DNA of 64,000 nt from contig CP106741.1 in NCBI GenBank assembly GCA_030323305.1, positions 129,001-193,000 on the forward strand, read 5' to 3'. How positions within the stretch are numbered: position 1 is the first letter of the stretch; each line of letters opens with the position of its first letter. The notes under the pieces are model-generated. The model searched no databases, was not told the DNA's origin, and saw only the letters and a program-made list of their open reading frames with translations. Shown piece by piece: positions 33,011 through 42,826 of the stretch. Source of the DNA: Paenibacillus sp. CC-CFT747 (GTDB lineage Bacteria; Bacillota; Bacilli; Paenibacillales; NBRC-103111). Position numbers and translations under genes: made by a program.

Positions 33011-33208
33011 ATGCCCATTTATGTAGTAGTATCCCTCGAAGGCGAAGAAACGCGAAATGTATTCGTCGGCACGGATAAAGACCAGGTGCTCGCCATGAAG
33101 CCGGAGGATTATGAGAACTCCTCGGCCCTGTTCGTGGAGATTTGGGAGGACGGCCAGCAGGTCGACGAATTCCGGCTGCCCCTGGCCGACGAGGAACAGG
33201 AAGACTAG
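33011..33208 (+). CDS. Small acidic protein of unknown function
   Basis: 65 residues, strongly acidic, starting MPIYVVVSLEGEETRNVFVG and ending LADEEQED. The predicted pattern is two or three beta strands and a helix, no membrane segment. It has a good ribosome binding site (GAGGGGGAATCCGT) and its own terminator, so it is probably real. I do not recognise the family. Confidence 0.65.
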   Translation: MPIYVVVSLEGEETRNVFVGTDKDQVLAMKPEDYENSSALFVEIWEDGQQVDEFRLPLADEEQED

Positions 33209-33215
33209 ATGCCAA

Positions 33216-33251
33216 AAGAAGCGGTCTTTCCCAAAAGGAAGGCCGCTTCTT
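33216..33251 (+). terminator. Probable terminator after the small acidic protein gene
   Basis: A near-perfect hairpin, AAGAAGCGG...CCGCTTCTT with inner CTTTCC/GGAAG arms, seven bases after the stop. The T tract is weak. Confidence 0.65.
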
Positions 33252-33339
33252 GCTGCTTGTGGTTTATCTGTGAGTCCTGCTCCGCTTTCCTGCCCATGAT
33301 CGCAGTATACGGCGAAGGCTTACCCGCCATCAAGGTTGC

Positions 33340-33351
33340 CGGATAAGGCAC
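33340..33351 (-). repeat. Copy of the CGGATAAGGCAC interspersed repeat
   Basis: CGGATAAGGCAC followed by TA, identical to the copies at 43987-43998 and 45126-45137. It is in the otherwise empty 157-base gap downstream of the ROK gene. Confidence 0.6.
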
Positions 33352-33408
33352 TAGCATAGGACGGCTGCGGTGCGGCCGCTTAGCGACGACCGCCGATCCC
33401 GGCCGGTT

Positions 33409-34612
33409 CTATGCCTCCAGCAGACGCTCCAGCACCATCACGGCGGCTCCGGCCGCCAGCGCGTCGTCCCCGAGCTTGCCTCTGGAGAACATCACCTGAT
33501 ACTCGGGGTAGTAATACGTTTTGCGGACGGCCGTTTGGGTCGCCACCCGGAAGAACAGATCGTTGCTGGCGATAAGCGGCCCCCCAGAATGACCTTCTCC
33601 GGATGCAGAATATTGAGCAGATTGGACAGGCCGATCCCGAATTGGACGGCGGCCTGGGTGAACAGTTCGACGGTCAGCGGGTCCCGCTCCGCCAGCCCCT
33701 GCAGCAGGTCCGGGTACTTGACCTCCTCCGGATCGGACACCCGGGACCGGACGGTGCTCTCCCTGCCCTGCTTAAGAGCCGAACGCATGTTGCGCTCCAT
33801 CGCATACAGGGAGGCATAAGATTCCAGGGCGCCGTAGTTGCCCTGCTTCTCCCGGTGCGGAAGGCCGTCCGTCTGGATAATCATCTGGCCGACGGCCCCT
33901 TCCATGTCCACCGCCCCGTACACCAGATGGCCGTTCGACATCATCGCGGAGCGGATGCCTACCCCCGCATGAAGGTACAGCATATGGCGGTAGGACTGGA
34001 AGGAATCGGCCCAGAATTCCCCAGCAGGGCCGTATTGGCTCCGTTGTCGAGCCACACCGGAATTCCGAGACGCCGGGAGAGTGCCGTGCCTATGTCCACA
34101 TTCCTCCACCCCGGGGCGGGGAAGTAGAGCGGCTCGAGAATAATGCCCCGCTGGCGGTCGACCGGACCGACTGAGCCGATCCCGAGCCCGAGGACGGAGG
34201 ACCAGGCCAGCCCGAGCTTCTCCAGCATGTCTTCGGCTTCCCGTCCGACCGTCTCGGTCAGCACCTCCGGCGTCATGCTTTCCGTCATGTTCCAGCTGCG
34301 GGACTCGAGCTTGTCCATCTGCAGATCGCACAGCACGAGACGGCAGTGGATGCGCGAAATCTCCAGCCCGAAGGCATACGCATAAAGCGGATTGATGCGG
34401 TAGAGAATCGGCTTCCGCCCGCCGGTCGAATCGCCAAGGCCCACTTCCCGGATGAGCTCCTGGGAAAGAAGCTCCTCGAGCAGGCGGGTCACCGTGCTGC
34501 CGGTAATCCGGCTCACGTCCACGAGATCCTGCTTGGAGACGGTTCCTTTTTTACGGATACAGTCATAGATTTCCTTGGCCTTACCACTCAAAGACCAAGC
34601 CTTTCCCCTCAT
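33409..34612 (-). CDS. ROK-family transcriptional regulator (XylR/NagC-like)
   Basis: About 401 residues. The N-terminal winged HTH (IYDCIRKKGTVSKQDLVDVSRITGSTVTRLLEELL, about 13-50) is followed by a ROK sugar-kinase-like domain: GIGSVGPVDRQRG (about 140), PVWLDNGANTALLGE, GHLVYGAVDMEGAVGQM, LLNILHPEKVILGGPL (about 320). These proteins usually repress sugar-uptake genes and respond to a sugar. Two one-base losses occur, at 34019-34022 and in the run of six C at 33580-33585; repair restores GEFWADSF and GGPLIASNDLFFRVATQT. The start is ATG at 34612, directly after a possible TTG. It follows the chromate transporter pair in the same direction, without an obvious sugar locus. Confidence 0.8.
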
Positions 34613-34650
34613 CAAGGTGCACCATTCCCTGCTTTAATCGGATAACGCCA

Positions 34651-35190
34651 TTATACGGTAAAGAACGCGGCGCCCGCCAGACCCGAGACGAGGAGCACGA
34701 CAAGCGGATGCACCTTGTATTTGCCGAGAGCGACAAGAGCGCTCGCCATGATGACAACCGACCAGAGGATCGACACGACCTTCCCTCCCAACAAACCGTT
34801 AAGCACGGCAAAATGAACCGCCGCATAGAGAATAAGCCCGGTTACGACCGGCCGGAGCCCATAGAAGACCGATTTGGTCGTCCGGTGCTTGTAAACCTTG
34901 CGGAAGAAGGCGGCCGCCAGGATGATCAGCAGAAAGGAAGGAAGTATAATGCCCGCCGCCGAAACGGCGGCTCCCGCCACCCCCGCCGTTTGGTAGCCTA
35001 CGAAAATGGCGCTGTTCGTCGCGATCGGCCCCGGAGCCATGCCCGCCGCGGAGACCGCCTGGCTGAACTGCTGCGAGGTCATCCATTGATGAGCCTGCAC
35101 CTCATGCTCGATGACCGGGATCATGGCGTAGCCTCCGCCAAAAGAGATTACCCCCACCTTGGTGAATGTCCAGAACAGGTCCCACAGCAC
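34651..35190 (-). CDS. Chromate transporter family protein, short form (second subunit)
   Basis: A 179-residue CHR domain: LFWTFTKVGVISFGGGYAMIPVIEHEV at the N-terminus, GMAPGPIATNSAIFVGYQTAGVAGA (about 50-75), then four or five hydrophobic helices. Short CHR proteins come as pairs of opposite membrane topology and export chromate together in B. subtilis (YwrB/YwrA). It begins 19 bases after its partner. Intact. Natural substrate may be another oxyanion. Confidence 0.85.
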   Translation of the reverse strand: MLWDLFWTFTKVGVISFGGGYAMIPVIEHEVQAHQWMTSQQFSQAVSAAGMAPGPIATNSAIFVGYQTAGVAGAAVSAAGIILPSFLLIILAAAFFRKVYKHRTTKSVFYGLRPVVTGLILYAAVHFAVLNGLLGGKVVSILWSVVIMASALVALGKYKVHPLVVLLVSGLAGAAFFTV

Positions 35191-35209
35191 AGCTCTCCCC
35201 CTTATATCT

Positions 35210-35880
35210 CTAGATGCCGTCGCCTATAAAATAATCCGAATATTTATAATGATTGCCGTATTCATCGACGTACCCCGATGACTGTTCCTCAAAGTCAATC
35301 GGCTCTCCCTTCGCCGCCTTCAGCCTGGCGGCTCCCCAGCCGGCCAGGGCGCCGCCTGCAATAAAGAACATAGGATGCAGATTGGAAAAGAGGAGCAGCG
35401 CGATCGCCAAGACAAAAAGCCCGACGGTCGTTTTATCCCGCAGCGCCTGCTTGCCCATCCGGTAGCCGGCCAGGGCGATCATCGCCACAATGGCGCATTG
35501 GATGCCCTGAAAGGCGGCGGCAACCTTAGGAATCCCGCTCAGCGTTACATACATATAGCTCAGGGCAATCACGATCGCAAAGGTCGGCAGCGTAATTCCC
35601 GTTACCGCGGAAGCGGCCCCGGAATCCCGCCCAGCCGGTAACCGACGAACACCGCCGCGTTAACCCCGATCCCGCCGGGGGTGGAACCCGATACGGATAA
35701 CACATCCGCCATCTCCTTGGATGTGATCCATTTCCGGTTCTGGACTACCTCGCGCTCGATAACCGGGATCATGGCGTAGCCTCCGCCGAAGGTAACGGGG
35801 GAGATTTTGCAAAAGGACCAGAAGATAGACCCCAGCTGCCTTACATATTCCTTTTTGGACTCACACCGGTTCAACTCCAT
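35210..35880 (-). CDS. Chromate transporter family protein, short form (first subunit)
   Basis: A 223-residue partner of the 34651-35190 protein: IFWSFCKISPVTFGGGYAMIPVIEREVV, then LSVSGSTPGGIGVNAAVFVGYRLGGIPG, then helices and a hydrophilic C-terminus ending DYFIGDGI. The frame breaks at the run of four C at 35617-35620; one more base gives GGIPGAASAVTGITLPTF. The start ATG has a weak ribosome binding site. A TATACT -10-like element and an imperfect inverted repeat TTAAGT/ACTTAA lie just upstream at about 35898-35916. Confidence 0.82.
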
Positions 35881-36096
35881 AGAAGATACTGTCCATTAAG
35901 TATACTTGACTTAATTTCAAATTGGAATAAACATTTTACCCAACTAACAGGAAAACCATAAAATAGACGGATATAAATTGAATTTAACGATCAACATCTT
36001 AAACTTCTTATCTTTATGACATAAACCCAGTTAAGCCATAGGAATTAAAGGCTTGTCCTTCCCCTTCCTTCCAGGCCTCCTTCTCTTTCAAATGAC
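35881..36096. other. AT-rich intergenic region upstream of the chromate transporters
   Basis: About 215 bases of clearly lower GC than the surroundings, with no open frame that has a ribosome binding site. It holds the likely promoter of the chr pair at its left end; I see nothing else in it. Confidence 0.5.
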
Positions 36097-36136
36097 AAAA
36101 GCCCCCGTTCTTTCCATCGGGAAGAACCGAGAGGCT
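36097..36136 (-). terminator. Intrinsic terminator of the 33-residue membrane protein gene
   Basis: On the minus strand AGCCTCTCGGTTCTT pairs with AAGAACGGGGGCT and is followed by TTTT. Confidence 0.7.
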
Positions 36137-36175
36137 GGGTTAAACGGATTCTATGTAAGCGCATTCGTAACCGGG

Positions 36176-36277
36176 CTAACGAAGAAGAAGATAAAGCGAT
36201 CCAAGAAGGATCCACGCGCACAGGCTGAATAGCAGCCCGTTGACAAACCCCATCGTAAATTGACGGCTTCCCCACAT
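36176..36277 (-). CDS. 33-residue single-helix membrane protein
   Basis: A very short gene, MWGSRQFTMGFVNGLLFSLC onward to YLLLR. One hydrophobic helix of about 22 residues (FVNGLLFSLCAWILLGSLYLLL) makes up most of the protein, with a positively charged N-terminus and a single terminal Arg. GGGAGGGAAGCC sits at proper spacing before the ATG and an intrinsic terminator follows, so it looks like a real unit. It lies just downstream of the gerP operon, in the same direction, which hints at a spore role. No family recognised. Confidence 0.65.
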   Translation of the reverse strand: MWGSRQFTMGFVNGLLFSLCAWILLGSLYLLLR

Positions 36278-36463
36278 ACGGCTTCCCTCCCGTTCTTTGG
36301 ATGTTTAGTTCTTCTTACCCCAATGGAGGGCGGGAAGAAACAGCCAGTAGGGAAGAACACCGATGGAGGAAAATGGCCGAGTGAGACTTTTTCCTATTTC
36401 CGAAGAAAGATTTCCATATCCCTTCGCCCGAAGGTTAAACGGCCATCCCCATGCGCCGAATAA

Positions 36464-36485
36464 CCTTGCCGGCAAGTCGGCAAGG
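36464..36485 (-). terminator. Intrinsic terminator of the gerP operon
   Basis: CCTTGCCG/CGGCAAGG hairpin with TTATT on the minus strand, only two bases after the corrected gerPE stop. This supports the corrected end of gerPE. Confidence 0.75.
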
Positions 36486-36486
36486 C

Positions 36487-36884
36487 TCAGGAGGTCGTCG
36501 GCGCCTGCGGCTCCGGCAGGGGAGAAGCTGGCGGAACTGCTTGACCCGGTACTCGCTGTCAATCACGCGGGTCGAGCCGACTTGAACCACGCCCGACGTG
36601 GAAATACTCGTAATGTTAATGACCCCCACTTTAATCGGTGCGGACTGGTTGCAGGGAAGCCGGGGAACCGCATCGGTTTCCTCAGCCCCAAGACGGAGAA
36701 CGGGAAGACCGAAGATCGGGTAATCCCGGTAGTCTCCTTCCCGGCCAAGGAAATCCGGTACCTCCCTTAGCACGGCAATTGCCAGCGTCTGCGGAATCAC
36801 CGCCCGGTTGTCCCCTACGAACACCGTAGACGAGAAGAGAACGGTCCGGACTTTAAGGAAACCAAGGAAAACCGGCCGGCTCAT
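36487..36884 (-). CDS. gerPE: Spore germination protein GerPE
   Basis: About 132 residues matching GerPE: VRTVLFSSTVFVGD at the start, DYRDYPIFGLPVLRL (about 60), and VGVINITSISTSGVVQVGS (about 90-108), the repeating strand motif shared by GerP proteins. GerP proteins sit in the inner spore coat and let germinants pass. The C-terminus as written becomes arginine-rich; one more base in the G run 36519-36522 gives FRQLLPLPEPQAPTTS and a stop next to the terminator. Start ATG overlaps the gerPD stop. Confidence 0.85.
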
Positions 36885-37068
36885 TTATAGCTCTCTCGAG
36901 GGGGAAGAGGAACGAGCGGGCCGATCTGGACCGATTCCGGGGAGTATCCGCAAAGGATGAGAGGTTAACCTCCGCCGTATCCCCGAGCAGAAAGACCGAG
37001 GAGCTCGCTACCGCAATGATCCGGATATACCCCACCGCCACCTCGTCATTGTAAACCGTCAGATTCAT
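36881..37068 (-). CDS. gerPD: Spore germination protein GerPD
   Basis: About 62 residues: NLTVYNDEVAVGYIRIIAVASSSVFLLGD, then EVNLSSFADTPPESVQIGP, the standard GerPD layout with the DTPPES turn. The turn appears only after one more base is added to the G run 36939-36942; uncorrected, the frame reads DTPRNRS and runs into gerPE. The corrected stop overlaps the gerPE start (ATGA). Start ATG follows GGAGGAGAACGGA. Confidence 0.85.
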
Positions 37069-37683
37069 TCCGTTCTCCTCCCTGTTCGAGCAAACGTTCA
37101 AAATGGCTTTGCAGCGCCGCCTCGATATCCTGCTTCACCTGATCGGCTATCCGTTCGGCAGGAGAAGCTCCTTCTCCGTCTTCCGCTTTCCCGATTCCGC
37201 GGGCGTAATGCTCCACCCGGGGCTTAAGCTGCTTGCGCAGGTCCTCCACCATCCATTCCCGGTACCTCTCGCCAAGCGAAAGCCGGTGGCATTCCTCCAA
37301 AGCGCGGATAACTCCCGGAAGCTCCTGCCGCAGATAGCCCTCCACCGCTTTTCCAGCCTCCCGGACGAGCTCCTCCGGGGGACGCCCGCTTCCGCCGGCT
37401 GGCCCTCCGCCTGTACCGGCTTCCTTTGGTTTACCGCAAATTCCTCTATCGAATCAGCCCCGTCCTTACCGGGCGTGATGCCGATATTCAAGGTACCGTC
37501 CAAGCGTTCTACCTTCAGCTGGTCAAAATGGTAATCGATTTTATCGATCCGGGTTTGGGGCTTATCCTGCAGGGAAGCCACGGAGGATTCCAGCTTGGCA
37601 AGACGCGCTTCCACCTCCAGCAGCTTTCGGCTCTGCCACTCCAGATGACCCTTGATTTGACACAGCAGTCCGTACCAGTCCAT
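37046..37683 (-). CDS. gerPC: Spore germination protein GerPC
   Basis: A 212-residue protein with an N-terminal coiled coil (WQSRKLLEVEARLAKLESSVASLQ, about 16-40), the KVERLDGTLNIGITPG block (about 57-72), and a helical C-terminal half (VEDLRKQLKPRVEHYARGIG). This is the layout of GerPC, about 205 residues in B. subtilis. The frame breaks at the G run 37377-37381; one more base joins GVPPEELVREAGKAVEGYL. The start ATG follows GGGGAGGCGGGCT. The end overlaps gerPD by 23 bases. Confidence 0.85.
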
Positions 37684-37792
37684 AGCCCGCCTCCCCGCCT
37701 TCCTAGTCTTCGGCCAACCGGCTTATGCCGGTAAGCCGGGACCGCACGGATAACGGCTCTTACATCTTATGCCCGGGCTCCGTCCGTTCATG

Positions 37793-38006
37793 TCACCATT
37801 TGCGGGGAGAAGGAAGGGGGACCACGATGGGCGGAAGCTTGGGGGCTGGCCCGGCACCGGAGCCGGGCCCGTGAACCCCCGGTGTTATAAAGATTGGAAA
37901 GCGCCCGTACCGTTCCCGCCGTTCCGATCTGCAGCACGGAGGAGTTGGTGACGGTATCTACCTTCAAGGTGTGGATGACGATGCTTTGGTGAACGGTGAG
38001 GTTCAT
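37793..38006 (-). CDS. gerPB: Spore germination protein GerPB
   Basis: About 71 residues: NLTVHQSIVIHTLKVDTVTNSSVLQIG, then TVRALSNLYNTGG, the GerPB signature. The C-terminal part needs two extra bases, one in the C run 37876-37880 and one in the G run 37841-37845. It then reads through PPIVVPLPSP to a TGA at 37793-37795, which fits the PLVPLP ending of other GerPB proteins. Start overlaps the gerPA stop (ATGA). Confidence 0.82.
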
Positions 38007-38227
38007 ACCACTCCTCCTCCGACGGACCCGTCAACGCCATCGGGGTCATAGGTGTTGGTGTTGTTGACTCCGTTGTTGGTTACCGGCAAATCACCAGTAT
38101 TGAATGATCCTGAACCGGCATAGGTTTTGGAGGAGCTGACCGGGTTCAGTACGAGCGAATCCCCGATATGCACGATGGAGCTGGGACCGACCGTCAATAT
38201 TTTGATGTTGCCTACAATGGAGGGCAT
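38003..38227 (-). CDS. gerPA: Spore germination protein GerPA (GerPA/GerPF family)
   Basis: A 74-residue protein, MPSIVGNIKILTVGPSSIVH and then GDSLVLNP, YAGSGSFNTGD, NNTNTYDPDGVDG. GerPA and GerPF share this family; the GSFNTGD and YDPD blocks and the position as first gene point to GerPA. It opens a minus-strand operon gerPA-gerPB-gerPC-gerPD-gerPE. A CATATACTG -10 resembling sigma-K consensus lies about 50 bases upstream (around 38259-38267) but I could not place a firm -35. Intact. Confidence 0.88.
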   Translation of the reverse strand: MPSIVGNIKILTVGPSSIVHIGDSLVLNPVSSSKTYAGSGSFNTGDLPVTNNGVNNTNTYDPDGVDGSVGGGVV

Positions 38228-38403
38228 AAACAGACATCCTTTATCCCGTAGTTGCTACAGTATATGTGACAATCGCCCAATGGTTCTCAAGGCATCGGAC
38301 CGGCCCGGCCGTGTCAGGACTGTTCCGAACCCTGATCAAGCATCGAAGAGAGGGTGACGCCAGCTTCCCGAAAGCCAAACCTTCCCTTCCGCCACCAGCA
38401 CAC

Positions 38404-38431
38404 AAAAATACCGCCCAGACTCTCTGAGCGG
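38404..38431 (-). terminator. Intrinsic terminator of the lactonase gene
   Basis: CCGCTCAGA, GAG loop, TCTGGGCGG and TATTTTT on the minus strand, about 30 bases after the stop. Confidence 0.8.
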
Positions 38432-38463
38432 CGTAAGAGAAACCTTATGGCCGGAAGCTTACC

Positions 38464-39541
38464 TCACCGAAAAACAAGGCAAACCGGCTTAGGAATACGG
38501 ACCGTGTAGCCGGTCTCCTTAAGAAGCCCCGTCTCCCCGTCCAAATGGAAGGAGACGACCGTATCGGAATCCTGATTAGCGGCTAGCAGCAGGTGCCCCT
38601 CGGGGGACAAAGCGAAGTTGCGCGGCGTCTTCCCGCCGGTCGGGGTATGCCCGAGCGGCTCCGGCCTTCCCGTTTCCCCGTCTATCCGAAAGACGGCAAT
38701 GCTGTCATGCCCCCGGTTGGAGCCGTACAGAAAGCGTCCCGAAGGATGAACATGGAGATCCGCCGCATAGCTCGTTCCCCTGAATCCGTCCGGGAGCGTG
38801 GAGACCGTTCCGACCTCTTCGAGCCTGCCTTCCCCGGCGTCATACCGGAAAGCCGTGATCGTGGAATCCAGTTCATTGATGACATACGCCCATCGGCCCG
38901 TCGGATGAAAAGCCATATGGCGCGGACCGGCGCCCGGCACCAGCGCGACGCTTCCATGCGGCGTGAGCTTCCCGGATGACCCGTCCAGCTTGTAGATTTC
39001 CACCTTGTCCGTTCCGAGGTCCGGGACGAACGCAAACTCCCCGGAGGGGCTCGTCAGGATGGAATGCGGATGAGGCTCCCCTGGCGGTCCTTGTTCACGG
39101 AAGAACCCTCATGCCGGACGAGATCCGCGCTCTCGCCTGCCGCCCCGTTCTCATCCAGCGGGTGAACGGAGATGCTCCCCCGGAATAATTGGAAACGAGG
39201 AGCCATCGCCGATGGGGATCCAAGCTGACATAGCAGGTCGCCTCGCCGTGGGCGGGAACGCTTTGAAGCCCTATGAGGCTGCCGTCATCAGGAGAGATGG
39301 AATAGGAGCTCACCGATCCGCCCGGGATCTCCCCGAAGAAAGAAGCCTCGCTGACGGCGTACAGGACAGCCTTCTCGCTGTCCACTGTCAGGAACGAAGG
39401 ATTTTCGATCCCGGAAATGGAGCCTTTCGTCCGGATTTCACCGGAATCCCCGTCCAACGTGCATACATAAATGCCTTCCGATTCTTTCTGCGCATAGGTT
39501 CCGACAAACAGCAAGCTTTCCTTGTTTGGATTCGTCTTCAA
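38464..39541 (-). CDS. Lactonase family seven-bladed beta-propeller (6-phosphogluconolactonase-like)
   Basis: About 359 residues, similar in layout to B. subtilis YkgB (Pgl). Repeated blade motifs: LLFVGTYAQKESEGIYVCTLD, NPSFLTVDSEKAVLYAVSE, GPRHMAFHPTGRWAYVINELDSTITAF, PRNFALSPEGHLLLAANQDSDTVVSF. The PHPHSILTSPSGEF block holds the conserved HxH. Probably hydrolyses 6-phosphogluconolactone in the oxidative pentose phosphate pathway. Two one-base losses, at 39078-39081 and 39177-39181, break the frame; repair restores SGGSISVHPLDENGAAGE and DRQGEPHPHS. I choose TTG at 39541 because the AGGAGG lies nine bases before it; a TTG six bases upstream is too close. Confidence 0.8.
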
Positions 39542-39567
39542 GAACAACCGCCTCCTTGTTCCTTCGA

Positions 39568-41120
39568 TTATGACGGTACCTTCCGGGGCCTGTCAATTTG
39601 GCGACGCCCGACTACCGCTTCCGCGGTGGAGCAGCGGTTGCGTCCCGCATGCTTGGAGCGGTACAGAGCCCGGTCGGCGGCATCAATCAATTCATTGGGG
39701 TATGGATTGCCGACAGCGGCGGCCACCCCCGCGCTAATCGTCACCCAGGGCGCTGCCTGGGAGTGCTCGTGGCGGATCGCCAGTTGCTCGATTCCACATC
39801 GAATCCGTTCGGCCCATTCCAACGCCCTTCCGGCATCCGATCCGGTCAGGATGACGGCGAATTCCTCTCCGCCGTAGCGGGCCACAACCGCCTCCCGGTC
39901 CCGCAGAAGGGCTTCTGCAGTTGATGCGACGAGCTTCAGGCAATCGTCGCCGGCCAGGTGCCCATAGTTGTCGTTGTAAGCCTTGAAGCAGTCAATATCA
40001 AAGATAATAAGGGCGGGTGCCGGGCCGCTGCCCCCGCCACCCGGCACTCGTGCTCCAGTCTTTCGTTAAAGAACCGCCGGTTCGCAATGTTGGTCAGACC
40101 GTCCATGGAGGAGAGCACCTGCAGCTTGCGGTTCGCCTCCTGAAGGGCATCCTCCGCTTCTTTCCGGACGGTAATGTCATTCATGGTGCCGGAGGTCCCC
40201 GTCACGAGGCCGTTCTCATCCTTTAGAACCTTGGCCCTGATCTCCATCCAGCGGGTTTCCTTCTCCCGTGTCTCGTACCGGGTGATGAGATGCAGGGACT
40301 CCTTCCATTCGGAAGTGACAGCCGAATAACGCTCTTCCTTGCCCGCCAGATCGTCGGGATGCAGGTACCGGGTGAACGGTGTACCGAGGCTCTCTTTCAC
40401 CGGGTAGCCGGTCAGGTGCTCCCACGCCGGATTAAGAAAGGTCCAGCGTCCTTTCCAGTCGGTCTGGAAGATAATCTCCTGGACATTGTTGACAACCGAT
40501 TCATACCTCTCGGTAAGCTGGCGGAATTTCCCTTCGTTCTCCGCCACACGCCGGCGGGCTTCATTGCTGTACCGGATAAAGTGGGTGACATAGAAGGCGA
40601 CGGCCCCGCCAAGGAGCGAAATGGGAATATGGTAGGAAAGCACCAGGCAGAGAAGCTCCCGCTCCTCAAGGTGCAGATAGAACAACACAATAATCGCAGC
40701 CAGACTGAACACGTTCATAAGAAAGGCTTTGAGCGCAAACCCAAGCCTGAGGCGAAACAGGAGGCCGCAGATCAGCCCGATCAGAAGGATACCTGCCGCG
40801 GCATAAATTGAAGTGGGGGTCACGCCGAACATGACCAGGCGGGCGGCCGCCATGATTCCCGCCGCTGCCAGAGCGGCCCCCATGCCTCCGTAGACGGCGG
40901 GAATGACAATGGCCAGATGGCGCAGATCGGCAATAACGCCGAACTTCAAATGAAGGGAGAACTGCATGAGGATAATCCCCACGATTCCGTATCCGACGGC
41001 CCAGCCCGCCCGAAGGGGCCACGATAAATGCGGGGACAAGGGCCGGCTTTTGAAGACTTCGCCCAAAATAACGAAGCAGGAGATGAGGAGGCTGATATTG
41101 ATAATAAAATCGCGGAGCAA
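39568..41120 (-). CDS. Membrane-bound PAS-GGDEF diguanylate cyclase
   Basis: A 517-residue sensor. Six hydrophobic helices (about 5-190) of the 5TM/LYT type come first, then a PAS domain (about 200-325, VVNNVQEIIFQTDWKGRWTFLNPAW to GTMNDITVRKEA), then GGDEF (about 350-500). The active-site loop reads ARYGGEEFAVIL, so it should make cyclic-di-GMP; the DxxD-type substrate residues FDIDCFKAYND are also present. The frame breaks at the C run 40031-40035, within the N-terminal part of GGDEF; one more G restores ECRVAGGSGPAPALIIFDID. The start is TTG, after AAGGGGATCCA. Confidence 0.85.
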
Positions 41121-41462
41121 ATGGATCCCCTTCCCGAATTACGCATAAGAAATCGCCAAAATTAGACAAACTTTTACAAATATTATAACCCAAGCCCGGG
41201 TGATTAGGAACCCGGTTTTTGGATTTGGCCGTTCTACTTTACCCTATTCCGTGACTTATGGCCTACTAACGTTAGCTTTTCTCCCATCCCCGCAAGAAAA
41301 CCCGTCGTTTTCCTGGAACCAGGAGCACGAAGCGGGTTTAACATGGGTTACTTACTGGGGGACTCCCCGTGCCTTAGCCGCAATGGAAAGTCGCCCCCTC
41401 TTATGATCCTGCTGCGGATGGGCCGGTTTATCCGCCAATGCGGTTACGGTATCCGGAGGGCC
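41121..41462. other. Gap between diguanylate cyclase and sulfatase genes
   Basis: A 342-base region. It holds a TATAAT -10-like element for the cyclase on the minus strand (41182-41187) and the sulfatase terminator at 41297-41341. I see no supported gene in it. Confidence 0.5.
41297..41341 (-). terminator. Intrinsic terminator of the sulfatase gene
   Basis: AAACCCG...CGGGTTT with an inner TCCTGG/CCAGGA hairpin, then TTTTCTT on the minus strand. Confidence 0.75.
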
Positions 41463-42826
41463 CTAGGGCAGCGGCAGGCGGAAGGAATCCGCCGTCCGGT
41501 CGATCCATTCCTGCAGCTTAAGGCCAAGCCTCCGCCGTTCCTCCCGGTAAAGCGGGTTATGGGCCAGGTTGACCTGCTCGAACGGGTCTTCGTTGAGGTT
41601 GAACAAGAGCCACGGCACTTCCTCAAAGCAAACGTACTTCCATCCGTCACGGGTAACGATTCCGCGCCAAGCCCGGTCTACGCTGTTATGGTGCCCCGTC
41701 GGAACGACGCACTGCAAATAGGCGGAATCGGGTTCCTCCTTCTTCGGACGCGTCGAAAGCCGGTAATGGGAATAATCCGTCCCGTCCATCCATTCGGGGG
41801 TTCGATTCCGCACAACCCCAAGGTCGTCGGGGCGATATCGACGTGATTCAAAGGCACGGGAAACAAGCCGTTGCGGTATTCATCGTAATAAGGCTGGGCC
41901 CCGCTCATGATAAAAGGCACCCGGATCGCCTCTTCGTACGCGGTCGTTTTGCGGATCTGCCCGTGGGACCCGTGCATATCCCCGTGATCGCTGAAGAAGA
42001 CCAGGTGGGTATCGCGGGCAAGTCCCGCGCTCTCCAGCGCCTCCCGCAGGCGGCCCAGGTTCCAGTCCAGATTCTCGATCATGGCGTAGTAGCCCGCCAG
42101 CTCTCTTCGGGCTCTCGCGGTTACTCTCTCCACGGCCGGGACGTTCGGCCGGAGCCGGATCTCCGCGGGGCGGCGCCGCCCCATGAACGGTTCAGGGCCC
42201 GCATAAGGGTCATGGGGCGGCTGTACCGACAGCACGGCGAAGAACGGCTGGCTTCGCCCTTCCCGGCGTGCGCCCCCTTTTTCCCGTATATAATCGATCA
42301 GCAGGTCCGTCAGGGCATCGGTTTCGAAGCCGGGCAGCCGGTAATGAAAGGCCTCTTCTCCTTCGCCTCCGTGGACCCAGCAGTCCCAGGGACTGTTATT
42401 GTTCTCGTACCCGACCCAGCGGGAGAAGCCTCCCCGGCGTTCCGGCGGCACGATGTGCATGGCGGCTCTGCCCTTGTCCTCCTGGAAGCCGTCGAGATGC
42501 CATTTGCCGAAATAAGCAGTATCATATCCATGATCGTTGAAGACATGGGCGACGGTCGGCATTTCCGGCGGCAGCTGCTTCTGGTGCCCGGGGACGGCCT
42601 CGTGAGGGTATTTGCTTGTCAGCAGCGAGCCCCGGTAAGGGCAGCACAGCGGGAAGCCCGCTACGGCGGAAGTGAAATGAACGCCGGTCGCGGCCAGAAT
42701 GTCCATCTGGGGAGTGGAGACGTTGGGATCTCCGTTGCAGCTCATGGCCTGGGCGCGTTGCTGATCTCCGAAGATCCAAATGACGTTTTTAGCCCCTTGC
42801 AGGGCTTGCGGAATCGAATTCGGCAT
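41463..42826 (-). CDS. Type I (formylglycine-dependent) sulfatase
   Basis: A 454-residue alkaline-phosphatase-superfamily hydrolase. Metal site: VIWIFGDQQRAQAMS at the start. The active-site signature CCPYRGSLLTSKYP (about 62-75) fits C-x-P-x-R, with Cys as the residue to be oxidised to formylglycine. Also GYDTAYFGKWHLDGF (about 105), VQPPHDPYAGPEPF, and FFSDHGDMHGSHG (about 290). No signal peptide, so it acts in the cytoplasm, probably on sulfated sugars taken up by the cell. One base is missing in the G run 41796-41800; repair gives CGIEPPEWMDGTDYS. The start ATG has AAAGGAGCAG. Divergent from an AraC regulator. No sulfatase-maturase gene is visible nearby. Confidence 0.85.
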
